Source: Burkholderiales bacterium (lineage in GTDB: Bacteria > Pseudomonadota > Gammaproteobacteria > Burkholderiales > Burkholderiaceae_C). Taken from it: a stretch of DNA of 64,000 bases. The stretch spans positions 24,213-88,212 of the forward strand of contig JACRAZ010000068.1 of NCBI GenBank assembly GCA_016213205.1. Direction: 5' to 3'. A model generated the notes under the pieces. That model was not told where the DNA came from. It did not search any database and saw only the letters and a program-made list of their open reading frames with translations. Shown here one piece after another: positions 32,846-41,571 of this stretch; the stretch's first letter is position 1; every line of letters starts with the position of its first letter. The translations under genes and the position numbers were made by a program.

Positions 32846-34066
32846 TCAGGGCTTGGTGATCAAGGGGCACTTGCTCTTGGCCAGTGGCTGGAAGGCCTTG
32901 TCCCCCGGGATGGTAGCGAGCACCTTGTAGTAATCCCAGGGGTGGTTCGATTCGGCCGGCTTCTTCACCTGCACCAGGTACATGTCGTGCACCATGCGGC
33001 CGTCGGCCCGCACGCGGCCGTTCTGGGCGAAGAAGTCCTTGATCGGCAGCGCCTTCATCTTGGCGGCCACGGCGCCGCCTTCGTCGGTGCCGGCGGCGGC
33101 CACGGCCTTCAGGTAGCTGGTCACGGCCGAGTAGGTGCCGGCCTGGATCATCGAGGGCATCTTCTTCATGCGCTCGAAATAGCGGCGCGACCAGGCGCGT
33201 GTCTCGGGCGTGCGGTCCCAGTAGAAGCCGCTGGCAAACGTCATGTCCTGCGCCTCCTGCAGGCCCAGCGCGTGCACGTCGTTGATGAACATCAGCAGCG
33301 GCACCACGGCTTGATTCTTGTGGATGCCGAACTGGCGCGCGGTCTTGATCGCGTTCACCGTGTCGCTGGTGGCGTTGGCCAGCGCGATGGCATCGGCCTT
33401 GGAGCTTTGCGCCTGCAGCATGAAGGACGAGAAGTCGCTCGCGTTCAGCGGGTGGTAGGTGGTGCCGATCACCTTGCCGCCGATGGCGCCGGCGAACTCG
33501 GTGATGTTGGCCGCCAGCGCCTTGCCGAAGGCGTAGTCGGTGGCCACCACGTACCAGCTCTTGATGCCACGGCCGGCCATGCCGTGCGCGGCGCCGTTGG
33601 CCAGCGCATAGGTGTCGTACACGTAGTGCACGCTGGTGGGGCCACAGTGCTCGTTGGTCATCGCCACCGAGGCGGTGCCGGTCATCACCAGCATCTTGCT
33701 GCGCTCGCGCGCCAGGTTGGCCACGGCCACCGCCACCGCGGAGTTGTTGACATCGAAGATCGCATCCACGCCATCGCGGTCGTACCAGGTGCGGGCCAGC
33801 GAGCCGCCGATGTCGGCCTTGTTCTGGTGGTCGCCCGTCACCAGCTCGATCGGCTTGCCCAGCACCTTGCCGCCGAAGTCCTCGATCGCCATCTTCGCGG
33901 CCTCGGCCGAGCCTTTGCCGGCGGTGTCCGAGTAGAGGCCGGACAGGTCGGTGAGCACGCCGATGCGCAGCTTGTCGTCCGAGACCTTCTGGGCCACGGC
34001 CGGCAGGGTGGCCAGCAGGGCGGCGGTGGCGGCCAGGGCCATGCGGCCCATTCGTGCGGGGGTCAT
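32846..34066 (-). CDS. second ABC substrate-binding protein (LivK type)
   Basis: A 406-residue periplasmic binding protein with a signal peptide (MALAATAALLATLPAVAQ) and the LivK-like opening LRIGVLTDLSGLYSDTAGKGS. Further segments are YDRDGVDAIFDVNNSAVAVAVANL and WYVVATDYAFGKALAANITE. It differs clearly from the binding protein at 24597-25787, so one LivHMGF permease may serve two receptors with different ligands. First gene of the minus-strand run; its promoter should lie in 34067-34365. Confidence 0.92.
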   Translation of the reverse strand: MTPARMGRMALAATAALLATLPAVAQKVSDDKLRIGVLTDLSGLYSDTAGKGSAEAAKMAIEDFGGKVLGKPIELVTGDHQNKADIGGSLARTWYDRDGVDAIFDVNNSAVAVAVANLARERSKMLVMTGTASVAMTNEHCGPTSVHYVYDTYALANGAAHGMAGRGIKSWYVVATDYAFGKALAANITEFAGAIGGKVIGTTYHPLNASDFSSFMLQAQSSKADAIALANATSDTVNAIKTARQFGIHKNQAVVPLLMFINDVHALGLQEAQDMTFASGFYWDRTPETRAWSRRYFERMKKMPSMIQAGTYSAVTSYLKAVAAAGTDEGGAVAAKMKALPIKDFFAQNGRVRADGRMVHDMYLVQVKKPAESNHPWDYYKVLATIPGDKAFQPLAKSKCPLITKP

Positions 34067-34365
34067 CGGGCTTGTCTCCTCGGGGTGGGTGCTGCTGGGG
34101 TGGGGCGCATGCTAGGCACCCCGCGCCGCGGCCAGGAATGCGTCTTTGCTGAACCGGGCGTTCGGCGCCGGTGAAGCCTGGGGTTTGCCCCGAGGCCGCG
34201 CGTTGACGCAGCGCGGCCGGCGGCGGAAGCCCCCCTTCGCGATTCGCGAATTGCCGGGTGCCGGGCGCGGCGGCATGCTGCCGCGACAGTCCGTTGCGCG
34301 ACAGATCCAGGGCGCGACAATCGCCGGGCCCGACCACGCTTCACCGTTTTCCGAGGACCCCCACG
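34067..34365. promoter_or_regulatory. divergent intergenic region with a dyad and GCGACA repeats
   Basis: A 299-bp gap between the divergent LivK-type and acyl-CoA dehydrogenase genes. It contains TTCGCG-ATT-CGCGAA (34236-34250), a perfect 6-bp inverted repeat, and three GCGACA copies in direct orientation at 34283, 34298 and 34314, spaced 15 and 16 bp. Both are candidate regulator sites. No convincing -35/-10 pair or small gene was found. Confidence 0.4.
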
Positions 34366-35517
34366 ATGATCCGCGACCCCGAAATCCTGACAGCCCTGCT
34401 CGACAGCGTGAGCCGCTTCGTGCGCGAACGCCTGGTGCCCGCCGAGCACGAGGTGGCCGAGACCGACGAGATCCCGCCGGCCATCGTGCAGGAGATGCGC
34501 GAGCTGGGCCTGTTCGGCCTGACCATCCCCGAGGCCTATGGCGGCCTGGAGCTCACGATGGAGGAAGAGGCCCGCGTGATGATCGAGATGGGCCAGACCT
34601 CGCCGGCCTTCCGCTCGGTGTTCGGCACCACGGTGGGCATCGGCTCGCAGGGCATCCTGATGGACGGCACCGACGCGCAGAAGGCCCAGTACCTGCCCAA
34701 GCTGGCCAGCGGCGAGATGAGCGCCTCCTTCGCGCTGACCGAGCCCGATGCGGGCTCCGATTCGGCTTCGCTGCGCACCACGGCCATCCGTGACGGCGAC
34801 CACTATGTCGTCAACGGCACCAAGCGCTTCATCACCAACGCGCCGCAGGCGGGGCTGTTCACGCTGATGGCGCGCACCGACCCGGCCAAGAAGGGCGCCA
34901 GCGGCATCTCGGCCTTCATCGTGGATGCCAAGTCGCCCGGCATCACGCTGGGCAAGCGCGACAAGAAGATGGGCCAGAAGGGCGCCCACACCTGCGATGT
35001 GATCTTCGAGAACTGCCGCGTGCCGGCGGCCAACCTGATCGGCGGCGTGGAGGGCAAGGGCTTCTACACCGCGATGAAGGTGCTGGACAAGGGCCGCATC
35101 CACATCGCCGCCATCTGCGTGGGCGTGGCCAAGCGCATCCTGGCCGATGCGCTGCGCTACGCGGCCGAGCGCAAGCAGTTCGGCCAGGCGATCGCCGAGT
35201 TCCAGCTGGTGCAGGCCATGCTGGCCGACAGCCAGACCGAGCTGTATGCCGCCGAATGCATGGTGCTGGACGCCGCCCGCAAGCGCGACGACGGCCTGCC
35301 GCATTCCACCGAGGCCTCCTGCTGCAAGCTGTTTGCCAGCGAGATGGTGGGCCGTGTGGCCGACCGCGGCGTGCAGATCATGGGCGGCTCGGGCTACATC
35401 AGCGAATACGCGATGGAGCGCTTCTACCGCGATGTGCGGCTGTTCCGCCTGTACGAGGGCACCAGCCAGATCCAGCAGATCGTGATTGCGCGCAACATGC
35501 TGAAGTCCCTGCAATGA
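34366..35517 (+). CDS. acyl-CoA dehydrogenase
   Basis: A 383-residue flavoprotein dehydrogenase; the ATG at 34366 is chosen because homology begins there. Family signatures are FALTEPDAGSDSASLRT, DRGVQIMGGSGYISEYAMER and the C-terminal FRLYEGTSQIQQIVIARNML, where the Glu before GTSQIQ is the catalytic base position. It oxidises an acyl-CoA to the 2,3-enoyl-CoA, passing electrons to ETF. It overlaps the thioesterase gene (ATGA) and is divergent from the LivK/alcohol dehydrogenase/Liv operon, probably part of the same pathway. Confidence 0.95.
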   Translation: MIRDPEILTALLDSVSRFVRERLVPAEHEVAETDEIPPAIVQEMRELGLFGLTIPEAYGGLELTMEEEARVMIEMGQTSPAFRSVFGTTVGIGSQGILMDGTDAQKAQYLPKLASGEMSASFALTEPDAGSDSASLRTTAIRDGDHYVVNGTKRFITNAPQAGLFTLMARTDPAKKGASGISAFIVDAKSPGITLGKRDKKMGQKGAHTCDVIFENCRVPAANLIGGVEGKGFYTAMKVLDKGRIHIAAICVGVAKRILADALRYAAERKQFGQAIAEFQLVQAMLADSQTELYAAECMVLDAARKRDDGLPHSTEASCCKLFASEMVGRVADRGVQIMGGSGYISEYAMERFYRDVRLFRLYEGTSQIQQIVIARNMLKSLQ

Positions 35518-35948
35518 GCACGCCAACTGCCGGGGCGGCCGCGCAGACGCCGATCGACCACATTCCGTTCCTGAAGCTGCTGGGACTGCAGCAGCTGGAT
35601 GCCGAACCCGGGCAGTCGCGCCTGCGCTTGCCGGACCTGAAGCCCGAGTTCTGCAACCTGCTGCCGGCCGCGCACGGCGGCGTGGTGATGACGCTGCTCG
35701 ACGTGGCGATGGCACGCGCGGCCACCTCGCACCCCAAGTCCACCTCCAGCAGCGTGGTGACGGTGGAGATGTCCACCCGCTTCATCAAGCCCGGTCGCGG
35801 CGTGCTGACGGCCGAAGGGCGCGTATTGCACACCGGCGGCTCGCTGTGCACCACCGAAGCCCATGTGCGCGATGCCGGCGGCGAACTGGTGGCCAGCGCG
35901 ATGGGCACCTTCAAGTACTGGCGCGCACCGCTGGGCGGCGTGGAGTAG
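35514..35948 (+). CDS. PaaI-family hot-dog thioesterase
   Basis: A 144-residue hot-dog protein. The PaaI/DUF4442-like core is FCNLLPAAHGGVVMTLLDVAMARAA, with His-Gly-Gly and Asp as the expected active-site elements, followed by VEMSTRFIKPGRG. It hydrolyses acyl-CoA thioesters, releasing CoA from dead-end intermediates. The ATG overlaps the dehydrogenase stop, so the two are translationally coupled. Confidence 0.9.
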   Translation: MSTPTAGAAAQTPIDHIPFLKLLGLQQLDAEPGQSRLRLPDLKPEFCNLLPAAHGGVVMTLLDVAMARAATSHPKSTSSSVVTVEMSTRFIKPGRGVLTAEGRVLHTGGSLCTTEAHVRDAGGELVASAMGTFKYWRAPLGGVE

Positions 35949-36042
35949 GGGCCAGGCCCACCCCGGCGCTACACTGGCCGCGACGCGTGCAGGCCTCGTC
36001 CGCGGCGGGCTCCTTCACGGCCCGCCGCGCCGGTTTCGTCCC

Positions 36043-37500
36043 GTGCTGGAGAAGCCCTTGCTCCCCATCGATACCCCGGCGCAACAGATCGCTGCCCACG
36101 CGGTGCTGGGCTTCGCGATCGTCGGTGTCCTGTCATGGCAGTTCCTGGAAGTGGGCCGGCGCCAGGGCCTGCGCTGGGCGCCACCCATGGCGGCAGGCTT
36201 CGGCCTGCTGGCACTGAACTTCGGCCTGTCGGTGCTGTTCCCTCCGGTGGAACCTGGCCTGCTGCAGCTGTTGCGGCTGGGGCTGCTGATCAGCGCGGCC
36301 TATGTGTGCATCTCGCTGGGCATCGTGCGTTATGTGGGCGTATCGGCGCTGTGGAGCCGTCGCTACATGGCCGCGGTGATCGTGCTCGCGGTGGGCATCA
36401 ATGTGGCCGTGGCCGCCGGACTGGCCGGCCGCGCGGCGGGCGTGGCGGTGCAGTCCGGCACCAATCTGAGCTGGGCCGTGCTGTTCGGCATTGCGCTGGC
36501 GCGCGAGCCGCGTTCGGGCCACGCCTTCAACCTGGCCGCGCAATGCCTGTTGCCGGTGGTGGGCGGCCTGTCGATGGCCAATGCGCTGCCGGTGGGCATG
36601 GACCGCAGCTTCGGCGTGGCCACCTACGCCATCATGGGCATGACCCTGCTCACCACCGGCCTGGTCCGGGCGCAGCGCAGCGCCCGCGCTGAACTGCTGG
36701 CGCGCGAGCAGGCGCAGGCCGCGCTGGGCGAGCTCAATGCGTCGCTGGAGCGTCGTGTCGCCGAAAGCACCCAATCGTTGCGCGCCACCATCGAGGGGCT
36801 GGAGAGCTTCAACCGCAGCGTTTCGCACGACCTGCGCGGGCCTTTGGGCGGAATCGCCGGGATGGCCGACGTGGCGATCAGGACGCTGGGCAAGGGCGAC
36901 CTGCCGGGCGTGGAGCGGCAGTTGCGGATGATCGCCTCGCAGGCCCGCACCTCGTTCCAGCTGATCGACGCGCTGCTGGCCCTGGCACGCGCGGCGGATG
37001 CCGAGATCGTGCGGCGCGAGGTCGATACCACGGCCCTGGTGGCCGAGGTGGTCGAGAGCCTGCGCAGCAGCCTCGGGGTCGACCGGTTGCCGGTGGGCGT
37101 GTCGGCGCTGCCACGGGTCAAGGCCGACCCGGCGCTGCTGCGCCAGGTGTTCCACAACCTGATCGGCAACGCGGTGAAGTTCACGGCGCACCGCCCCGAC
37201 CCGCGCATCGACGTGGGCGTCGAGTGGCGGGGCGACGAGGTCGTGTTCGTCGTCAGCGACAACGGCGTCGGCTTCGATGCGGCCCAGGCACCTTCCATCT
37301 TCAAGCCTTTCGTGCGGCTGCATGGCGCGGGCTACCAGGGCTTTGGCGTGGGCTTGTCGATCGTGCAACGCATCGTGTCGCGCCATGACGGCCAGGTGTG
37401 GGCCGAGGGCCGGCCAGGCGCAGGGGCCAGCTTGCGCTTCAGCCTGGGTCCGGACGCCGTGGTGGCCGTGCCGGCGCCAGCCTCGGCAACGCCGAGCTGA
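36043..37500 (+). CDS. membrane-bound sensor histidine kinase
   Basis: A roughly 485-residue kinase; GTG at 36043 is taken as start, with TTG at 36058 an alternative. Residues 10-215 hold about seven hydrophobic segments, resembling a multi-pass sensory module. A coiled coil follows (LGELNASLERRVAESTQSL), then the H-box FNRSVSHDLRGPLGGIAG, N-box FHNLIGNAVKFT, G1 DNGVGFD and G2 GFGVGLSIVQRI. No response-regulator gene is adjacent, so it is an orphan kinase. A TACACT at 35970-35975 could be its -10 element. The signal is unknown. Confidence 0.88.
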   Translation: MLEKPLLPIDTPAQQIAAHAVLGFAIVGVLSWQFLEVGRRQGLRWAPPMAAGFGLLALNFGLSVLFPPVEPGLLQLLRLGLLISAAYVCISLGIVRYVGVSALWSRRYMAAVIVLAVGINVAVAAGLAGRAAGVAVQSGTNLSWAVLFGIALAREPRSGHAFNLAAQCLLPVVGGLSMANALPVGMDRSFGVATYAIMGMTLLTTGLVRAQRSARAELLAREQAQAALGELNASLERRVAESTQSLRATIEGLESFNRSVSHDLRGPLGGIAGMADVAIRTLGKGDLPGVERQLRMIASQARTSFQLIDALLALARAADAEIVRREVDTTALVAEVVESLRSSLGVDRLPVGVSALPRVKADPALLRQVFHNLIGNAVKFTAHRPDPRIDVGVEWRGDEVVFVVSDNGVGFDAAQAPSIFKPFVRLHGAGYQGFGVGLSIVQRIVSRHDGQVWAEGRPGAGASLRFSLGPDAVVAVPAPASATPS

Positions 37501-37626
37501 CCCGGCGGCGCGCGTTCCCCACCCGCGCGGGCTGGGGGTGCGCGCAGGGAGGGTCCGCTCGGATCGGCGACACTCCGATACCCGCCGCGGTGTCCGGTGG
37601 GCAGACACATCGAGGAGAGTCGCAGG

Positions 37627-38097
37627 ATGCTTGCCGTGTTTCCCCTGGGCTGGGCCCACTACCTGGCCGGAGGCCTGTGCATCGGCCTGGGCGTGGCCGG
37701 GCTGTTCGTGTTCACCGGCCGCATCGGCGGCATGAGCACGGTGTTCTCGTCGAGCTGGTCCTGGCTGTCGCAGCGGCCCTATTTCCAGCAGCCGCGTCTC
37801 CTGCAGTCGCGCGGCTGGCGTGCGGTGTTCGCGCTGGGCCTGGTGCTGGGCGCCGGCCTGTGGTGGTGGCTGATGGGGCCTGCCGAGGGCATGCGCACCG
37901 GCCTGCCGCCCTGGCAATTGCTGCTGGGCGGGCTGCTGGTGGGCTATGGCGCGCGCCTGTCCGGCGGCTGCACCTCGGGCCACGGCATCTGCGGCCTGGG
38001 TTCGCTGCAGCTGCCCTCGCTGCTGGCGGTGCTGGTGTTCATGGGCACGGCCATCGTCACCGCCAACCTCGTGTCTGCGCTCGGGTGGGTGAAATGA
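37627..38097 (+). CDS. YeeE/YedE-family membrane protein, N-terminal half
   Basis: A 156-residue membrane protein starting at ATG after a GAGGAGAGTCGCAGG ribosome region. It carries the YeeE/YedE cysteine motif SGGCTSGHGICGLG near the C-terminal end and three to four hydrophobic segments. Full-length YeeE (DUF395) proteins transport thiosulfate and have two such halves; here the halves are separate, overlapping genes (ATGA). Likely function: uptake of a reduced sulfur species together with the next gene product. Confidence 0.88.
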   Translation: MLAVFPLGWAHYLAGGLCIGLGVAGLFVFTGRIGGMSTVFSSSWSWLSQRPYFQQPRLLQSRGWRAVFALGLVLGAGLWWWLMGPAEGMRTGLPPWQLLLGGLLVGYGARLSGGCTSGHGICGLGSLQLPSLLAVLVFMGTAIVTANLVSALGWVK

Positions 38098-38540
38098 GCG
38101 CGCTCACCTTGCTGGTGGTGCTGGGCTGCGGTGCGCTGTTCGGCTTCGGCCTGGCCTTGTCCACGATGATCCGGCCGGAGGTGGTGCTGTCCTTCCTGCG
38201 GCTGCAGGATTTCGGGCTGATGCTGGTGATGGGCGGCGCGGTCTGCGTCACGCTGCTGGCCTACCAGCTGGCGCCCAGGGGGCTGCGCGCGCCGCTGCTG
38301 GGTGGGCGCTTCGACGTGCACCCCTCGTCGATGGAGCGCAACACCCTGGTGGGCGCGGCGGTCTTCGGCATCGGCTGGGGCCTGTGCGGCGTGTGCCCGG
38401 GCCCGGCCATTGCCGGCCTGGGCGCCGGCAACTGGCCCACGCTGTGGGCGCTGGCCGGCATCGCGGCCGGGGCCTGGCTGCAGGGGGTGCAAGCCGATGC
38501 CGGTGGGGCGCCCTCGGGAGCCTCAGCGCGCCAGGAATGA
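38094..38540 (+). CDS. YeeE/YedE-family membrane protein, C-terminal half
   Basis: A 148-residue membrane protein with the second YeeE cysteine motif, GIGWGLCGVCPGPAIAGLG, and RPEVVLSFLRLQDFGLMLVMGG near the start, which is typical of the partner half. ATG overlaps the first half's stop by 4 bp. The last 18 bp overlap the 3' end of the convergent hydroxylase gene. In many proteobacteria this pair occurs with sulfur-transfer genes, but none lies here. Confidence 0.88.
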   Translation: MSALTLLVVLGCGALFGFGLALSTMIRPEVVLSFLRLQDFGLMLVMGGAVCVTLLAYQLAPRGLRAPLLGGRFDVHPSSMERNTLVGAAVFGIGWGLCGVCPGPAIAGLGAGNWPTLWALAGIAAGAWLQGVQADAGGAPSGASARQE

Positions 38541-39428
38541 AGGCTGGGTGGCCGCTTCGGCGCGGGCGCGCAGCTCTTCGGTGGTGTCGCCGGGGCCGTC
38601 GGGCCGCCAGCCCGGTGGCTTGAACAGCAGGCCCAGCACCGCCCGCAGGCTGCGGGCACGCAGCAGGTCGCGGCCCAGTGCCACCCACTGCGCGAACTCG
38701 ATGCGCAGCGGGTTGTAGCCCACCATCGGCGTGACCAGCCCGTAGCGGCAGGGCACGTCGTCGCGCTCTGCGCGATAGGTGCCGAACAGGCGGTCGAACA
38801 CCAGCAGCACGCCACCATAGTTGGCGTCCAGGTATTCCAGGTTGGCCGCGTGGTGCACCCGGTGGGCCGACGGCGTGTTCAGCCACCCCTCCAGCCAACC
38901 CAGCTTCGGCAGCCAGGTGGCATGGATCCAGAACTGGTACAGCAGGTTCAGCGTCAGCATCGCGAACACCACCCGCACCGGAAAGCCCAGCCACACCAGC
39001 GGCACGAAGAAGAACGGTGTGCCACTGGCCCGGCCCAGGAAGCCGATGCGGTAGGCCGCGCTCAGGTTCAGCTCGTTGGGTGAGTGGTGCACCGCGTGGT
39101 TGCACCAGAACCAGCGCACCCGGTGCGCGGCGCGGTGGTACCAGTAGTAACAGAATTCCTGGCCGATGAACAAGACCGGCACCGCCCACCAGGCCTCGAG
39201 CGAGACCGTCGTCAGCCGGTGCTGGTAGGCCAGCGTGATCAGCGGTGCGGCGATCGACAGCGGCACGGCCAGCTGCACGAAGGTGCGCGCCACCAGGTCG
39301 AACAGCGAGACGCCCATGCCGCGCCAGTCGTAGCCGCGCCGGCGCGAGAGCACCAGTGCCTCCACCAGTGACGACAGCACCACCGCCGGCAGTGCCACGA
39401 AGAGCAGGAACTTCTCGATGCCGATCAT
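38523..39428 (-). CDS. fatty acid hydroxylase / sterol desaturase family protein
   Basis: A 301-residue integral membrane di-iron enzyme. Histidine boxes are visible: YYWYHRAAHRVRW (HxxxH), CNHAVHHSPNE (HxxHH) and SAHRVHHAANLEY (HxxHH), between hydrophobic segments. It opens with MIGIEKFLLFVALPAVVLSS. Such enzymes hydroxylate or desaturate lipids or sterol-like substrates. Its start overlaps the LysR gene stop by 4 bp, suggesting they are co-transcribed. Confidence 0.92.
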   Translation of the reverse strand: MIGIEKFLLFVALPAVVLSSLVEALVLSRRRGYDWRGMGVSLFDLVARTFVQLAVPLSIAAPLITLAYQHRLTTVSLEAWWAVPVLFIGQEFCYYWYHRAAHRVRWFWCNHAVHHSPNELNLSAAYRIGFLGRASGTPFFFVPLVWLGFPVRVVFAMLTLNLLYQFWIHATWLPKLGWLEGWLNTPSAHRVHHAANLEYLDANYGGVLLVFDRLFGTYRAERDDVPCRYGLVTPMVGYNPLRIEFAQWVALGRDLLRARSLRAVLGLLFKPPGWRPDGPGDTTEELRARAEAATQPSFLAR

Positions 39429-40363
39429 GTGGGGCTCCCCTGTCCCGGGTGGTCAGCGGCTTCGGCCGCGCGTGCATCGGCCACCAGCAGGTCCACCAGC
39501 GCGCGGGCAAAGCCGGGCAGGGCGTCGAAGCTGCGCACGCAGATCTGCATCGCGCGGATGGCCCAGGCGTCCGACAGCGGCACGATCGCGATGGCCATGT
39601 TCAGCGCATGGCGGCGCGCGGCCGATTCGGGCAGGATGGCCACGCCCACGCTGGCCTCGATCATGCGGCAGGCGGCTTCGAAGTTGCCCACCTGGATGCG
39701 CAGTTTCAGCGGCCGGTGGAGCTGGTCGCACACCTGGCGCAGGAAGCCGTGGATCGCGCTGCTCTCGTGCAGGCCCACGTGGTCGAAGTCCAGCGTGTCG
39801 GCAAACTCGATCGTGCTGCGTGCGGCCAGCGCGTGCGAGCGCGGCAGCACCAGCACCAGCCGGTCGCTGCGGTAGGGGATGGTCTCCAGGCTCTCGGTGC
39901 GCACCAGGCCGGCGACGATGCCGATGTCGGTCTGCCCCTCGGTCACCGCGCGGATGATGTCGTTGGACAGGCGCTCGCGCAGGTCGATGTTCACGTCCGG
40001 GTGGGCCAGCAGGTAGCTGCGCAGCACCGGCGGCAGGAACTCGCCGAGCGCGGTGGTGTTGGCATACACCCGCAGGTGGCCCTTGATGCCCTTGGCGTAT
40101 TCCTGCAGGTCGCCGCGCAGGTGTTCGATCTGCCCCAGCACCGCCCGCGCATGGTGCACGAAGGCCTGGCCCGGCGGCGTGAGCGTGACACCCTGGCTGG
40201 TGCGGTACAGCAGCTTGGTGCCGATGCTCTCCTCGAGGTTCTTGATGCGCGTGCTCGCCGCCGGCAGCGAGATGTGCGAGGCCTCGGCGCCGCGCGTCAG
40301 GCTGTTGGCTTCGGCGATGTGCACCATCAGGCGCAGGTCCACCAGGTCGAAATGCATGGCCAT
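39425..40363 (-). CDS. LysR-family transcriptional regulator
   Basis: A 312-residue LysR regulator: helix-turn-helix in AEANSLTRGAEASHISLPAASTRIKNLEES (residues 15-44), then LRVYANTTALGEFLPPVL at the start of the effector domain and EASVGVAILPESAARR near the end. ATG at 40363 is used; 40357 is an in-frame alternative. It is divergent from the wHTH gene at 40483 and overlaps the hydroxylase gene downstream, so either is a potential target. Confidence 0.92.
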   Translation of the reverse strand: MAMHFDLVDLRLMVHIAEANSLTRGAEASHISLPAASTRIKNLEESIGTKLLYRTSQGVTLTPPGQAFVHHARAVLGQIEHLRGDLQEYAKGIKGHLRVYANTTALGEFLPPVLRSYLLAHPDVNIDLRERLSNDIIRAVTEGQTDIGIVAGLVRTESLETIPYRSDRLVLVLPRSHALAARSTIEFADTLDFDHVGLHESSAIHGFLRQVCDQLHRPLKLRIQVGNFEAACRMIEASVGVAILPESAARRHALNMAIAIVPLSDAWAIRAMQICVRSFDALPGFARALVDLLVADARAAEAADHPGQGSPT

Positions 40364-40470
40364 GGCGTGATTGTCGCGCGGCCGACCGGCTGCGTTTCGC
40401 GATCCGGAAGCGTTAACCAAACTTCACTGATGTTGACGACAGGGACATGGCACGGCATGGCCCCGGTCGC

Positions 40471-40476
40471 TAGAGT
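40471..40476 (+). promoter_or_regulatory. candidate -10 box (TAGAGT), near-leaderless
   Basis: GCTAGAGT ends 6 bp before the ATG at 40483, and the same GCTAGAGT octamer occurs at 46014-46021 before the oligogalacturonate-lyase-like gene. The spacing would give leaderless or nearly leaderless transcripts. No matching -35 box is obvious. Confidence 0.25.
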
Positions 40477-40482
40477 GCCGCC

Positions 40483-41490
40483 ATGACGATGCCCCTGGCA
40501 CGCATGGCACCGCAGTTGCGGAGCGCGGTTGAGCTTCGCCAATGGGTCGTGCAGCACATTCCGCAAACCCATTCGGCTGTCGGGCACGACCTGTTCCTGG
40601 CCATCGCCGAGCACCTGGTGGCCACGCGGCCGCTGCTGGTGCGCAGCCTGTGCGCCGATGTGCCGCACCCTGAAGTGGCGGTGCGCCAGCAGCTGCAGAA
40701 GCTGCAGCGTGCCGGCCTGGTGCGGGTGGAGGCCGGCGCAGGCCAGCCGGCGGCCGCCTGCGTGGTGCCCACCACGCGCTTCCTGGCATTGCTCAACGCC
40801 TACGCCGAGCAGCTGGATCGGGTGTACCTGGTGCGCCAGCAGTTGCGCACGCGCCAACTGGCCATCGACGTGCCCGAGCCCGCGCTGCGGGAGTGGGTCG
40901 AGACCCTTTTCGACCACTTCCACGACCTGGGCTGGCTGTACCTGAACACCTACGGCGCCATCTGCTTCCTGATGGCGCGGCTGGTGCAGCAGGCGGCCCT
41001 GGCCCACGGCCACCGGGCGCGGCTGGTCTCCGGCTATGTGCAGGTGGACCGGGGCAACGGCAACCTGTTCCTGCTGGGCGGGCAGGGGGTCAGCGCGCCC
41101 GGGCAGATCGATGGCCACGCCTTTTGCGTGCTGGACGAAGCGGTGATCGTCGATTTCGGCCTCGGCAACCTGCGCAAGGGCCACATTCCCGGCTTCGCCT
41201 GGGGTGCGGCCTGTGCCTACCGGCCGCAACCACCGGTGTTCGGCCAGATCGCGCTGCCCGACGGCTGCCACGCCGCCTGGAAGGGCGATTGGGTCTAACC
41301 CGGCACCGAGGCCGAATTCGCCAAGTTCGACGGCCTGGTGGAGCGCCTGGTCCGGCAGTACCGCGAATTCGAGGGGCTGCAGGCCCCCGCCGCACGGCCG
41401 ATGGCGGGCGCACCACTGCCCACGAGGCTGCCGGCCGACGGGCTGGCGACAGCGCCGCTGGGCGGGTCGCCGCAGACCGGCCGGGCCTGA
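40483..41490 (+). pseudogene. winged-helix / transglutaminase-like protein interrupted by in-frame TAA
   Basis: The frame runs 271 codons to TAA at 41296-41298, then continues in frame with coding-like sequence (PGTEAEFAKFDGLVERLVRQ) to TGA at 41488-41490, 334 sense codons in all. A single TAC-to-TAA change (GDWV-Tyr-PGTE) would explain it. Residues 35-100 look like a winged helix (FLAIAEHLVATRPLLVRSL). The C-terminal half matches the transglutaminase-like core pattern: Cys161 in YGAICFLMARL, RARLVSGYV, His212 in DGHAFCVLD and Asp224 in IVDFGLGN. Protease, acyltransferase or non-catalytic roles are all possible. The reading could also be a sequencing error, or the shorter product may be functional. 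Confidence 0.6.
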
Positions 41491-41521
41491 CCCCGCCGCG
41501 CCCGGCCGCCGCGGCGGCAGG

Positions 41522-41562
41522 ACATTACACCTATTGTGAAGATGTGCATGGGGATGTAATGT
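41522..41562. promoter_or_regulatory. inverted repeat upstream of PaaX-like gene, candidate autoregulatory operator
   Basis: ACATTACA (41522-41529) and TGTAATGT (41555-41562) are perfect inverted 8-mers separated by 25 bp, ending 9 bp before the regulator's ATG. The stretch is strikingly AT-rich for this DNA. The placement suits binding by the PaaX-like protein at its own promoter, also covering the downstream AidB-like gene. Confidence 0.5.
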
Positions 41563-41571
41563 TTGGCGGCC

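Noticed and set aside
41204..41539. Small ORF overlapping the TAA region in another frame
   Set aside because: Arg/Pro-rich shadow frame; the original frame continues with better coding pattern after the stop.
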